Assembly (NCBI GenBank): GCA_031287525.1
Contig: JAITSU010000057.1
Span: 1-64,000 of the forward strand
Direction of reading: 5' to 3'
Origin: Zoogloeaceae bacterium
GTDB lineage: Bacteria > Pseudomonadota > Gammaproteobacteria > Burkholderiales > Rhodocyclaceae
DNA: 64,000 nucleotides
Shown here: positions 46,887 to 55,017 of the stretch, one piece after another
Position numbering within the stretch: position 1 is the first letter of the stretch
Layout of the letters: every line of letters begins with the position of its first letter
Notes under the pieces: model-generated
The model's input: only the letters and a program-made list of their open reading frames with translations
Databases searched by the model: none
Told to the model about the DNA's origin: nothing
Program-made: the position numbers and the translations under genes

Positions 46887-47864
46887 TCACAACCAGCCGG
46901 TCTTCTTGAATCGGTAGTACAAAAATCCGCTGGCGCCGACGAGCAGGGTGAGGGCGGCGGGGTAGCCCCAGGGGGAGTCCAGTTCCGGCATGTATTTGAA
47001 ATTCATGCCCCAGATGCCGGCGAAGGCGGTGACGATGGCGAAAATCCCTGCCCAGGCGGCGAGGCGTTTGTTGACTTCACTCACTTCAATGGTGACCAGC
47101 GAAAGATTGACCTGAATGGCGGTGGCGGCGGTTTCGCGCAGGGTATCCAGCGCGGCGTTGATGCGGACGAGATGGTCGTGTACGTCGCGGAAGTATTCCT
47201 GACAGGCCGTGGTTGGGCGGGGCGTGCGTCCGCCATGCAGCTTGCCCGCCACTTCCATCAAGGGGGCGACGGCGTGTTTCAGCGTGGTGATGCGGCGTTT
47301 GATGGCGTACAGGCGTTCAATGTTGTCGCGGTAGGGGGCGCTTTTGGAGAAGATGCTGTCTTCCACGCTTTCCAGTTCGGATTCCAGGCTGTCCATCAGG
47401 GGGAAATAGCGGTCGACCACGGCGTCCATCAGGGCGTAGAAGACGAAGCCCGCGCCGAGCGAGAGCAGTTCCGGTTCCTGTTCGCAGCGGCGGCGCACGC
47501 CGAGAAAGGGCTGCGGGCTGTGGTTACGCACGGAAAGGATGTAGTTGTTACCGACAAAAAGATTGACTTCGCCGCGCAGGTAGTCGTCTTCTTCTTCGTT
47601 CAGGGTTAAGAGATGCATGACGGCGAAGAAGTGTTCGCCATCGTATTCTTCCAGTTTCGGGCGCTGATGACCGTGGTAAGCGTCTTCAATCGCCAGCGGC
47701 GGCAGGTCGAATTCTTCCTGCATTTTTTCCAGTTCTTCCGGCGTCGCGTCGCGCAGGGCGACCCAGACGAAACAGTCGGAGCGCCCCATGTATTCGCTGA
47801 CATCCTCGACGGGGATGTCCACAAAGCGGGCGCCGTTTTGCAGCAGGACGGAGTGAATCAGCAT
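46887..47864 (-). CDS. corA: CorA-family magnesium/cobalt transporter
   Basis: The 325-aa inner-membrane channel-type transporter has a cytoplasmic N-terminal domain (FVWVALRDATPEELEKMQEEF), the long stalk helix (MEVAGKLHGG, NAALDTLRETAATAIQVNLS) and two membrane helices at the end. Between them is the selectivity motif GMNFKYMPEL. The C-terminus is basic (YYRFKKTGWL). Length is normal for CorA. It lies just beyond the tracrRNA on the same strand as lysA and has an 8-bp gap to it. Confidence 0.93.
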   Translation of the reverse strand: MLIHSVLLQNGARFVDIPVEDVSEYMGRSDCFVWVALRDATPEELEKMQEEFDLPPLAIEDAYHGHQRPKLEEYDGEHFFAVMHLLTLNEEEDDYLRGEVNLFVGNNYILSVRNHSPQPFLGVRRRCEQEPELLSLGAGFVFYALMDAVVDRYFPLMDSLESELESVEDSIFSKSAPYRDNIERLYAIKRRITTLKHAVAPLMEVAGKLHGGRTPRPTTACQEYFRDVHDHLVRINAALDTLRETAATAIQVNLSLVTIEVSEVNKRLAAWAGIFAIVTAFAGIWGMNFKYMPELDSPWGYPAALTLLVGASGFLYYRFKKTGWL

Positions 47865-47871
47865 GGTTTAT

Positions 47872-49161
47872 TCAGATTGGATCGGTGGGAATGCGTTGTT
47901 CATGCGCGTAGAGGTCGGCAATGGATTCGCGGCGGCGGATGAGATGCGCCTTGTCGCCATCGACCAGCACTTCCGCCGCGCGCGGGCGGGTGTTGTAGTT
48001 GGAACTCATCGCCATGCCGTAAGCGCCTGCCGAGAGGACGGCGAGCAGGTCGCCGTCGGCAATGGCGAGGGGGCGTTCCTGTCCGAAGAAATCGCCGCTT
48101 TCGCAGACCGGCCCCACCACGTCATAGCGCGCGGCGGGGATGTTTTTGCGCGCTACTTCCACGATTTCGTGCCAGGCCGCGTAAAGCGCGGGGCGCATCA
48201 GGTCGTTCATGGCGGCGTCGATGATGGCGAAATTTTTTGTCGCGCCCGGCTTCAAATACTCCACCCGGGTCAGCAGCAGACCGGCGTTGCCGACCAGACG
48301 GCGACCGGGTTCGAGGATGATTTTGAGTTCGCCGCGTCCCTGTAATTTGTCGAGCAGCGGGGTGAGATAGGCGGCGACTTCCGGCGGTGTTTCGTCCTGC
48401 TGGTAACGGATGCCCAGACCACCGCCCAAATCAAGATGACGGATGGCAATGCCGCGCGCCGCCAGATGATCAAGCAGGACGAGCAGGCGATCCACGGCTT
48501 CCGAGAAGGGGGCGGGGTCGAGCAGTTGTGAGCCGATATGACAATCGACGCCGACCACGGCAAGATTGGGCAGGTGGGCGGCGCGTTCATACAGGGCGGG
48601 GGCGTCGGCAATGGGGACGCCGAATTTCGCGCTTTTCAAGCCGGTGGAAATGTAGGGATGCGTCTTGGGGTCGACATCGGGATTCACCCGCAAGCTGACG
48701 GGCGCTCGCTTGCCCAAACGTCCGGCGACGGCATTGAGGCGTTCCAGTTCGGCGGCGGATTCGACGTTGAAGCACAAAATGCCCGCGTTCAATGCCTGTT
48801 CCATTTCTACAACACTTTTGCCGACGCCGGAAAATACCACCTTGCCCGCGTCTGCGCCCGCCGCCAGCGCCCGTTGCAATTCGCCGCCGGAAACGATGTC
48901 GAAGCCCGCGCCCAGACGGGCAAAGAGATTCAATATCGCCAGATTGGGGTTGGCTTTGACGGCGTAGCAAACGAGGCTGTCCGCGCCCAGCGGGTACGCC
49001 GCGAGCGCCGCCTGAAATTCGCGCAGATTTTCGGTGAGGGCGGCGCGGGAATAAACGTAGCAGGGTGTGCCAAATTGCGCGGCGATGCCGGACAGGGGCA
49101 GGTTTTCAACATGCAGGTCATCCTGCCGGTAGGCAAAATAAGGGGAACCGGGGAGATTCAT
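47872..49161 (-). CDS. lysA: Diaminopimelate decarboxylase
   Basis: The 429-aa enzyme makes lysine from meso-diaminopimelate, the last step of the pathway. It has the PLP lysine K69 in VCYAVKANPN, the glycine-rich phosphate loop HLDLGGGLGIRY, EPGRRLVGNAG, and the active-site Cys in GPVCESGDFFGQ. The end contains GAYGMAMSSNYNTRPR. It overlaps the lptM stop by 4 bp and follows it, the common lptM-lysA order in beta- and gammaproteobacteria. Confidence 0.96.
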   Translation of the reverse strand: MNLPGSPYFAYRQDDLHVENLPLSGIAAQFGTPCYVYSRAALTENLREFQAALAAYPLGADSLVCYAVKANPNLAILNLFARLGAGFDIVSGGELQRALAAGADAGKVVFSGVGKSVVEMEQALNAGILCFNVESAAELERLNAVAGRLGKRAPVSLRVNPDVDPKTHPYISTGLKSAKFGVPIADAPALYERAAHLPNLAVVGVDCHIGSQLLDPAPFSEAVDRLLVLLDHLAARGIAIRHLDLGGGLGIRYQQDETPPEVAAYLTPLLDKLQGRGELKIILEPGRRLVGNAGLLLTRVEYLKPGATKNFAIIDAAMNDLMRPALYAAWHEIVEVARKNIPAARYDVVGPVCESGDFFGQERPLAIADGDLLAVLSAGAYGMAMSSNYNTRPRAAEVLVDGDKAHLIRRRESIADLYAHEQRIPTDPI

Positions 49162-49352
49162 TCTGGTCTTTTTTCGGCGGGGTTGGCGGCTGTGTTAGCA
49201 TCATCAGGTTGTTGGGGCTGGTCGCTGCCCTGACCGAATGCCCGGTCATACAGGGAAGGCGGCACGGGGCCGGCGGGTTTTTCCAGCGAACCACGGATGC
49301 CGCAGGCGCTGGCGGTCAAGGCGATTGCCAGGGCGATGAACAGACGATGCAT
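49158..49352 (-). CDS. lptM: LPS translocon maturation chaperone LptM (YifL-type lipoprotein)
   Basis: The product is 64 aa from MHRLFIALAIALTASAC, a lipoprotein signal with lipobox TASAC followed by the family's GIRGSLEKP. LptM helps LptD assemble in the outer membrane. The C-terminal tail is low in complexity (QPQQPDDANTAANPAEKR). A frame 29 codons longer is ignored because the lipoprotein signal begins here. It sits upstream of lysA and divergent from cyaY, the usual arrangement. Confidence 0.88.
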   Translation of the reverse strand: MHRLFIALAIALTASACGIRGSLEKPAGPVPPSLYDRAFGQGSDQPQQPDDANTAANPAEKRPE

Positions 49353-49404
49353 GATGAAATCGCGCCAAGGCGCAAAAGTTAAAAACGAAAAATGGTAACA
49401 CAGC

Positions 49405-49725
49405 ATGGATGAACAGGAATTTACGCGCCGCGCCGACATAATTTTCGGACAGATTGAAAGCGCGCTGGATAGCGCGGGAAACGACGCGCTGGACTACGAA
49501 ACACTGCCCGGCGGCGTTCTGGAAATCGAAGGGGTCGGGCGCGGCGCGATTGTTGTCAATCGTCATGTTGCGAATCGGGAAATCTGGGTCGCCACCGCCG
49601 CCAGCGGCGGGTTCCATTTTGCCTGGAACGGCTCGGATTGGCTTGACAGCCGTAGTGGTCAGACACTTTTTGCCTGCCTGAACGGGTTATTCGCTCAGGC
49701 AGGTGTGAACATCGCATTAAGTTGA
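49405..49725 (+). CDS. cyaY: Iron donor protein CyaY (frataxin)
   Basis: The 106-aa product has the frataxin pattern: acidic helix 1 (MDEQEFTRRADIIFGQIESAL), then ALDYETLPGGVLEIEG, IVVNRHVANREIWVATAASGGFHF and the C-terminal helix TLFACLNGLFAQAG. It binds iron and regulates Fe-S cluster assembly by IscS. It is divergent from lptM and convergent with the PBP1a gene. Confidence 0.95.
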   Translation: MDEQEFTRRADIIFGQIESALDSAGNDALDYETLPGGVLEIEGVGRGAIVVNRHVANREIWVATAASGGFHFAWNGSDWLDSRSGQTLFACLNGLFAQAGVNIALS

Positions 49726-49726
49726 A

Positions 49727-52045
49727 TCAATAAGGCTTGAAAATGTTGACGGGCGGGCTACCGCCAGACGCCCCTTCGTCGTCTTCCGTGAGTTCATCTT
49801 CGGGTGGCGGGACGTTTTCGGCGTAATAGAGGTCGCCGTAGGCGGCAGCGATGCCTTCGGGGCGTGCCTGTAGCATTTCCGGCACATTTTTAAGCGTGGG
49901 TTGCATGAAGCTGATCCAGATGGGCAATGCCACCCGCCCACCTGTTTCGCCACTGCCCATTTTACGGGGCTGGTCGAAGCCGACCCAGGCGCAACCGACG
50001 ACGGTTTTCTGGAAACCGCAAAACCAGGCATCCAGAAAATCGTTGGTGGTGCCGGTTTTACCGGCAAGGTCGTGCCGCCTCAAGACTGCCGAGGCGCGCG
50101 CCGCTGTGCCGCCGATGGCGACATCGCGTAACATGGAATACATCAGATAGGCATTGCGCGGTTCAATGACGCGCAGTTTTTCGTCCCCCGCCTTGGGCGG
50201 TCTGGCTTGCGCCAGCACCCGACCGCGCTGGTCGCGGATTTCCTGCACAACGTAAGGGCTGATGCGATAGCCGCCGTTGGCGAAGATGGAATAGGCGCTT
50301 GCCATCTGCCAGGGCGTGACAGAACCCGCGCCCAGCGCCATGGTGAGATAGGGCGGGTGGCGCGCGGCGTCGAAGCCGAAACGGGTGACGTAATCCTGCG
50401 CGTAAGTCGGGCCGATGGCTTGCAGCAGACGCACGGAAACGAGATTCTTGGAGCGCATCAGGGCGGCACGCAACTTTATCGGGCCATCGTACTTGCCGTC
50501 GTAGTTATGGGGTTGCCAGACCTTGCCTGTGCCGCTGGCGTCGATGGACAGCGGTTCATCCAGCACGATGCTGCCCGGCGAATAGCCTTTTTCCAGCGCC
50601 GCCGAGTAAATGAAAGGCTTGAAGCTGGAACCCGGCTGCCGCCATGCCTGCGTGACGCGGTTGTACACATTGCGGTTGAAATCGAAACCGCCGACCAGAG
50701 CGCGAATGGCGCCGTTTTCCGGGTTGGTGGCGACGAAAGCGGATTCTACTTCCGGTAGTTGGGCAATTTCCCACTTGTCGCCGGTTTGACTGACGCGAAT
50801 GATGGCGCCGCGCCGCAGTTTTTTAGCGGCAGGCGCATTGTTACCCAACATCCGCGCGGCGAATTTCAGGGTGTCGCCGGAGAGGGTAATGCTCTCGCCG
50901 CCCCGGATGTGCGCCTTGATTTCTTTTGGCGAGGCTTCAAAAACCACGGCGGGCAGCATGTTTTCTGCGGCGGGGAATTCGTGCAGGGCGAGATCCAGCG
51001 TTTCGTCGAAACTGGTTTCCGCATCCGCTTCGATGTGCAATTTTTCCAGATCAAGATAGGCTTCCGCGCCGCGATAACCCTGCCGCCGGTCGTAATCCAG
51101 CACACCCTGGCGCAATGCCTGATAAGCGGCTTCCTGTTCATCCCGGGTAATGGTGGTGATGACTTGCAGACCGCCGCTGTAAGCCGTGTCCGGGAAGCGT
51201 TCGACGGCAATCTGGCGTGCCATTTCCGCAACATATTCGGCGTGCAGCGAGTATTGCGAGGCGACGTCGCGCTTGATGACGAGCGTTTCCGCCAGCGCCT
51301 CTTGCCGCTGTTCTTCGGTAATGTAAGACAGTTCGCGCATCCGCCGGAGCACATATTCCTGACGTTGGCGAGCGCGCTTGGGGTTCACGATGGGGTTGAA
51401 CAGGGAAGGCGCTTTGGGCAGCCCCGCCAGCATGGCGGCCTCGGCAATGCTGACCTGTTCGAGGGGCTTGCCAAAATAAATCTGCGACGCCGCAGCGAAA
51501 CCATAGGCGCGCTGCCCCAGGAAAATCTGGTTGATATACAGTTCCAGAATCTGATCCTTGGAAAGATTGTGCTCAATCTTGAAGGACAACAGCGTTTCGT
51601 AGAACTTGCGCGTCAGGGATTTTTCCTGCGTCAGGAAAAAATTGCGCGCCACCTGCATGGTGATGGTCGACCCCCCCTGCCGCTTGCTCCGGGAGGTGAG
51701 ATTGATGTAAGTGGCACGCGCGATGCCCGCAGGATCGACGCCGCTATGCTGGTAAAAACGGTCGTCCTCGGCGGCGAGGAGCGCCTGTTTCATGTGTTCG
51801 GGCACATTCTGTATCTTTATTGGCGCGCGGCGTTCCTCGCCAAATTCGCCAATCAGATGACCATCGCTGCTGTAAACCCGCAACGGAATGTTGGGGCGAT
51901 AGTCCGTCAGGACTTCCAGACTGGGCAGGTTCGGATAGGCGATGATCAGCACAATGACTGCAACGGCGCAGCCCGCAACGGCAAGCCCGAGCAGGAACAG
52001 GAGGGGGTAAAGTATGACGCGGACAACAGTGGGCATCGCAGGCAT
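49727..52045 (-). CDS. mrcA: Penicillin-binding protein 1A (bifunctional)
   Basis: The 772-aa peptidoglycan synthase has an N-terminal membrane anchor (LYPLLFLLGLAVAGCAVAVIVL). The glycosyltransferase domain has E93 in AAEDDRFYQHSGVDP and later GGSTITMQVARNFFL. The transpeptidase domain has S473 (GSSFKPFIYSAALEKGY), RSKNLVSVRLLQ (SxN motif) and K663 (GKTGTTNDFLDAW). Length and order fit PBP1A (ponA/mrcA). It is divergent from pilM, as in many beta- and gammaproteobacteria. Confidence 0.95.
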   Translation of the reverse strand: MPAMPTVVRVILYPLLFLLGLAVAGCAVAVIVLIIAYPNLPSLEVLTDYRPNIPLRVYSSDGHLIGEFGEERRAPIKIQNVPEHMKQALLAAEDDRFYQHSGVDPAGIARATYINLTSRSKRQGGSTITMQVARNFFLTQEKSLTRKFYETLLSFKIEHNLSKDQILELYINQIFLGQRAYGFAAASQIYFGKPLEQVSIAEAAMLAGLPKAPSLFNPIVNPKRARQRQEYVLRRMRELSYITEEQRQEALAETLVIKRDVASQYSLHAEYVAEMARQIAVERFPDTAYSGGLQVITTITRDEQEAAYQALRQGVLDYDRRQGYRGAEAYLDLEKLHIEADAETSFDETLDLALHEFPAAENMLPAVVFEASPKEIKAHIRGGESITLSGDTLKFAARMLGNNAPAAKKLRRGAIIRVSQTGDKWEIAQLPEVESAFVATNPENGAIRALVGGFDFNRNVYNRVTQAWRQPGSSFKPFIYSAALEKGYSPGSIVLDEPLSIDASGTGKVWQPHNYDGKYDGPIKLRAALMRSKNLVSVRLLQAIGPTYAQDYVTRFGFDAARHPPYLTMALGAGSVTPWQMASAYSIFANGGYRISPYVVQEIRDQRGRVLAQARPPKAGDEKLRVIEPRNAYLMYSMLRDVAIGGTAARASAVLRRHDLAGKTGTTNDFLDAWFCGFQKTVVGCAWVGFDQPRKMGSGETGGRVALPIWISFMQPTLKNVPEMLQARPEGIAAAYGDLYYAENVPPPEDELTEDDEGASGGSPPVNIFKPY

Positions 52046-52212
52046 TGTCAGGGAATGAAGTGCGGCGCATTATACCTGCCTTGCACAAAAAGTTGCTCAC
52101 GCGACAAATAAGACAAATAAATTGCTTTACAATGCGCTAACTTGTTGCTAGCATCTAATGTAAATTATTGGTTGTCGTCGTAACTTCCGATTTTTAATGG
52201 TTTTTTTGGGGG

Positions 52213-53298
52213 GTGGTGAGATTGGATCTGTCCTTATTCAATTCCAAGGCGCGTTCCTTGCTCGGATTGGATATTAGTTCGTCTGCGGTCAAGATGGTTG
52301 AGCTGTCTGGCGCAGGTCGCAACGAGTATCGAGTCGAGCGTTATGTCATTGAGGTTCTGCCCAAGGATGCTGTCGTTGATGGCGTTATTGCCAACGTCGA
52401 TGCCGTCCAGTCGAGCGTACGCAGCGCTTGGAAGCGCATGTCAACATCCGTGCGTAATGTGGCCATGGCGCTGCCCGCAGCAGCCGTGATTTCCAAAAAG
52501 ATTATTGTTCAGTCCGGGCTGCGCGAAGATGAGCTGGATGATTTCGTAGAGTCAGAGGCAGCGCAGCATGTTCCCTTTGCCATTGACGAAATCAATCTGG
52601 ACTATCAGGTGATGGGGCCGGCGGCTTCTTCGCCCGGTGACCTTGAAGTTCTGCTCGTCGCTTCCAAAAAAGACCGGGTGGAAGATCGTCTGGCGGTTGC
52701 CGAGGCGGTCGGGCTGAAGGTGGTCGTGATGGATGTTGAGTCCTATGCGTCGTTGTCTGCCTTTGAACTCGTATCCAGACAACTGCCGCGCATTGATTCC
52801 ATGCCGGTGGTGGCGCTGCTGGACATCGGGACGAATGCCATGCGCCTGACCGTGTTGCGCGACGATGCTCCGGTCTATGTCAAGGAACAGGCGTTCGGCG
52901 GCAGTATTCTGACTCAGGACATCACACGGCGTTACGGCATGAGCTACGGCGAAGCCGAAACCGCCAAACGTTCCGGTAGTCTTCCTGATGATTACGAAAC
53001 GGAGTTGCTGTCGCAGTTTTCTGATAATCTGGCTCTGGAAGTGGCGCGCGCCCTGCAATTTTTCTTCACCTCCACGCAATTCAACAAAGTTGATCACATT
53101 GTGCTGGCAGGGGGTTGCGCGGCGATTCACGGCATCGACAAGCTTGTGGCGGCCAGAACCCAGGTTAACACCATCATTGCCAATCCTTTTGCCGGCATGA
53201 TGCTCTCCGACAAGGTGCGCGCCAATACCCTGCAAACTGACGCGCCCTCGTTGATGAATGCATGTGGTCTGGCGTTGCGGAGGTTTGATCCATCATGA
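52213..53298 (+). CDS. pilM: Type IV pilus assembly ATPase-fold protein PilM
   Basis: The 361-aa actin-like cytoplasmic protein has LLGLDISSSAVKMVELSG (phosphate-1 loop), VALLDIGTNAMRLTVL (phosphate-2) and VLAGGCAAIHGIDKLVA (adenosine loop). It binds the PilN cytoplasmic tail. The start codon is one of two GTGs (positions 1 and 4 of this frame), or TTG two codons on; none is clearly better. It is first in pilMNOPQ, with pilN overlapping its stop by 4 bp. Confidence 0.95.
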   Translation: MVRLDLSLFNSKARSLLGLDISSSAVKMVELSGAGRNEYRVERYVIEVLPKDAVVDGVIANVDAVQSSVRSAWKRMSTSVRNVAMALPAAAVISKKIIVQSGLREDELDDFVESEAAQHVPFAIDEINLDYQVMGPAASSPGDLEVLLVASKKDRVEDRLAVAEAVGLKVVVMDVESYASLSAFELVSRQLPRIDSMPVVALLDIGTNAMRLTVLRDDAPVYVKEQAFGGSILTQDITRRYGMSYGEAETAKRSGSLPDDYETELLSQFSDNLALEVARALQFFFTSTQFNKVDHIVLAGGCAAIHGIDKLVAARTQVNTIIANPFAGMMLSDKVRANTLQTDAPSLMNACGLALRRFDPS

Positions 53299-53876
53299 TT
53301 CGTATTAATCTGCTTCCTTACAAGGAAGAAATCCGTAAAGCCAAACGGCAACAGTTTTACTCCGTGGCGGTGATGCTTGTCATTCTCGGCGGGCTGATTG
53401 TTGGTCTGGTTTGGACTGCTGTCGGGGTTGCTGTCGATAGTCAACTTGGTGTGAACAAGGCGTTGCAGGAAGGGATTAACGCTGCAAAAGCGCAGGTTGA
53501 GGAAATCGCCAAGATCAAGGCGCAGACCCAGGCATTGCTGGGGCGCAAGAATGCGATTGAAACCCTGCAAAGCGATCGTGGCAGCACTGTTCATTTGTTG
53601 AGTGAACTGGTGCAACAAACGCCGGAAGGCATTTATCTCACCGAACTGAAGCAAACCGGACGTCTGGTGACCGTCAGGGGGTATACGCAATCCAACTCGC
53701 GCGTGTCGAACTTTATGCGTAACATCGAAACTTCCAACTGGATGACATCCTCCCAACTGATAGAAGTCAAGGCTTCTGTAGTGAATGGGCGGCGCATTCC
53801 TGAGTTCTCTTTAAGTTTCCAGTTGGTGCCGGATAAATCAGAGGCGGCAGCAAAAGCAGCCGAGGGAGGCGCATAA
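53295..53876 (+). CDS. pilN: Type IV pilus inner-membrane protein PilN
   Basis: The 193-aa product begins MIRINLLPYKEE, the conserved cytoplasmic tail that binds PilM. One membrane helix follows (FYSVAVMLVILGGLIVGLVWTAVG), then a periplasmic coiled coil and a ferredoxin-like domain. It pairs with PilO in the inner-membrane alignment complex. Normal length. Confidence 0.95.
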   Translation: MIRINLLPYKEEIRKAKRQQFYSVAVMLVILGGLIVGLVWTAVGVAVDSQLGVNKALQEGINAAKAQVEEIAKIKAQTQALLGRKNAIETLQSDRGSTVHLLSELVQQTPEGIYLTELKQTGRLVTVRGYTQSNSRVSNFMRNIETSNWMTSSQLIEVKASVVNGRRIPEFSLSFQLVPDKSEAAAKAAEGGA

Positions 53877-53878
53877 TC

Positions 53879-54481
53879 ATGAGTATCAGTGAAGATTTTC
53901 GTTGCCTGTCCAACAAGGATCCGGGGACGTGGTTGCCGATTCCAAGGCTGGTCGTATTGGCGGTTCTTTTTGTGCTTGTCGTTGTGATTCTGGGGCTTGT
54001 TCTCGTGGCGCCTAAATTGGGAGAGCTTGATGCTGCCAAGCAGGAAGAAGAGCGGTTGAAAACGGAATTCATCAGCAGCAAGCAGGCGGCTGTCAGTCTG
54101 GAGTCACATCGGAGGCAGCTTGAGGAAATCGACAAGTCGTTTGGGACTCTGTTGAAACAGTTGCCTGATAAAACTGAAGTTGAGTCTTTGCTGGCCGAAG
54201 TGAATCAGTCCGGTTTGGGGCAGGGCTTGCAATTTGACTTGTTCAAGCCTGCGGGTACGGTGAACAGGGATTTCTATGTGGAAGTGCCGATTGATGTCAA
54301 GGTTAATGGCAGTTATCATGAATTTGGCGCTTTTGCTGCCGATATTGCCAAACTGCCGCGTATCGTGACCTTGAATGAAATTAATGTTGCGCCGGGTCAG
54401 GGTGATGGCAGGCTGTCCATGACGATGAGGCTCAAGACATTCCATTATCTTGATGAAGCCGAAGGAGGCAATAAAAAATGA
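53879..54481 (+). CDS. pilO: Type IV pilus inner-membrane protein PilO
   Basis: The 200-aa product has a short cytoplasmic start, a membrane helix (LVVLAVLFVLVVVILGLVLV), a coiled coil (QEEERLKTEFISSKQAAVSLE) and the family end (GSYHEFGAFAADIAKLPRIV). It forms a heterodimer with PilN in the periplasm. Gap to pilN is 2 bp; pilP overlaps by 4 bp. Confidence 0.95.
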   Translation: MSISEDFRCLSNKDPGTWLPIPRLVVLAVLFVLVVVILGLVLVAPKLGELDAAKQEEERLKTEFISSKQAAVSLESHRRQLEEIDKSFGTLLKQLPDKTEVESLLAEVNQSGLGQGLQFDLFKPAGTVNRDFYVEVPIDVKVNGSYHEFGAFAADIAKLPRIVTLNEINVAPGQGDGRLSMTMRLKTFHYLDEAEGGNKK

Positions 54482-55017
54482 ACAAGGTTTGTATTGTTTT
54501 GATTGCCCTGTTGGTGACTGCGTGTGGTGATCAGGAAAGTATCCAGAGCTGGATGGATGAGCAAACCAGAGACATGCGGCCAAAAGTAGAGTCTGTGCCG
54601 CAAGCCAAGCCCTATGAAGCGACACCTTATGAGGTGGCGGGTTTGCTTGATCCCTTCAGCAGCAGCAAGCTCATCCCGGAAGGCAAGAGTGCACGCCATG
54701 GTGCAAGGAGTGAGTTTACGCCCGACTTTGAAGCCAGGGATTTACGTAACAACATCCTGGAAAAGGTTCCTTTGGAATCCATCAAGCTGATTGGCTTTAT
54801 GAATCTCCACAATCAGTCCATGGCGGTTGTTCAGGTTGATTCGTTGCAGCTGACCAAGCAGGTTAAAGTTGGCGATTGGCTCGGTGTTGATTTTGGCGTA
54901 ATTACGCAAATCAAGGATCAGGAAATCATTATCAAGGAAGTAACCGAGGATCCCAGTGGTGAATGGGCTGAGCGCGTCAATGCGCTGCAATTGCAGGTTA
55001 AGGAGGATGGCAAATGA
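54478..55017 (+). CDS. pilP: Type IV pilus lipoprotein PilP
   Basis: The 179-aa product has a lipoprotein signal (MNKVCIVLIALLVTAC, lipobox VTAC). A flexible segment is followed by the HR-like beta domain (IKLIGFMNLHNQSMAVVQVDS, KVGDWLGVDFGVITQIKDQEI). PilP links PilNO to the PilQ secretin. pilQ overlaps its stop by 4 bp. Confidence 0.94.
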   Translation: MNKVCIVLIALLVTACGDQESIQSWMDEQTRDMRPKVESVPQAKPYEATPYEVAGLLDPFSSSKLIPEGKSARHGARSEFTPDFEARDLRNNILEKVPLESIKLIGFMNLHNQSMAVVQVDSLQLTKQVKVGDWLGVDFGVITQIKDQEIIIKEVTEDPSGEWAERVNALQLQVKEDGK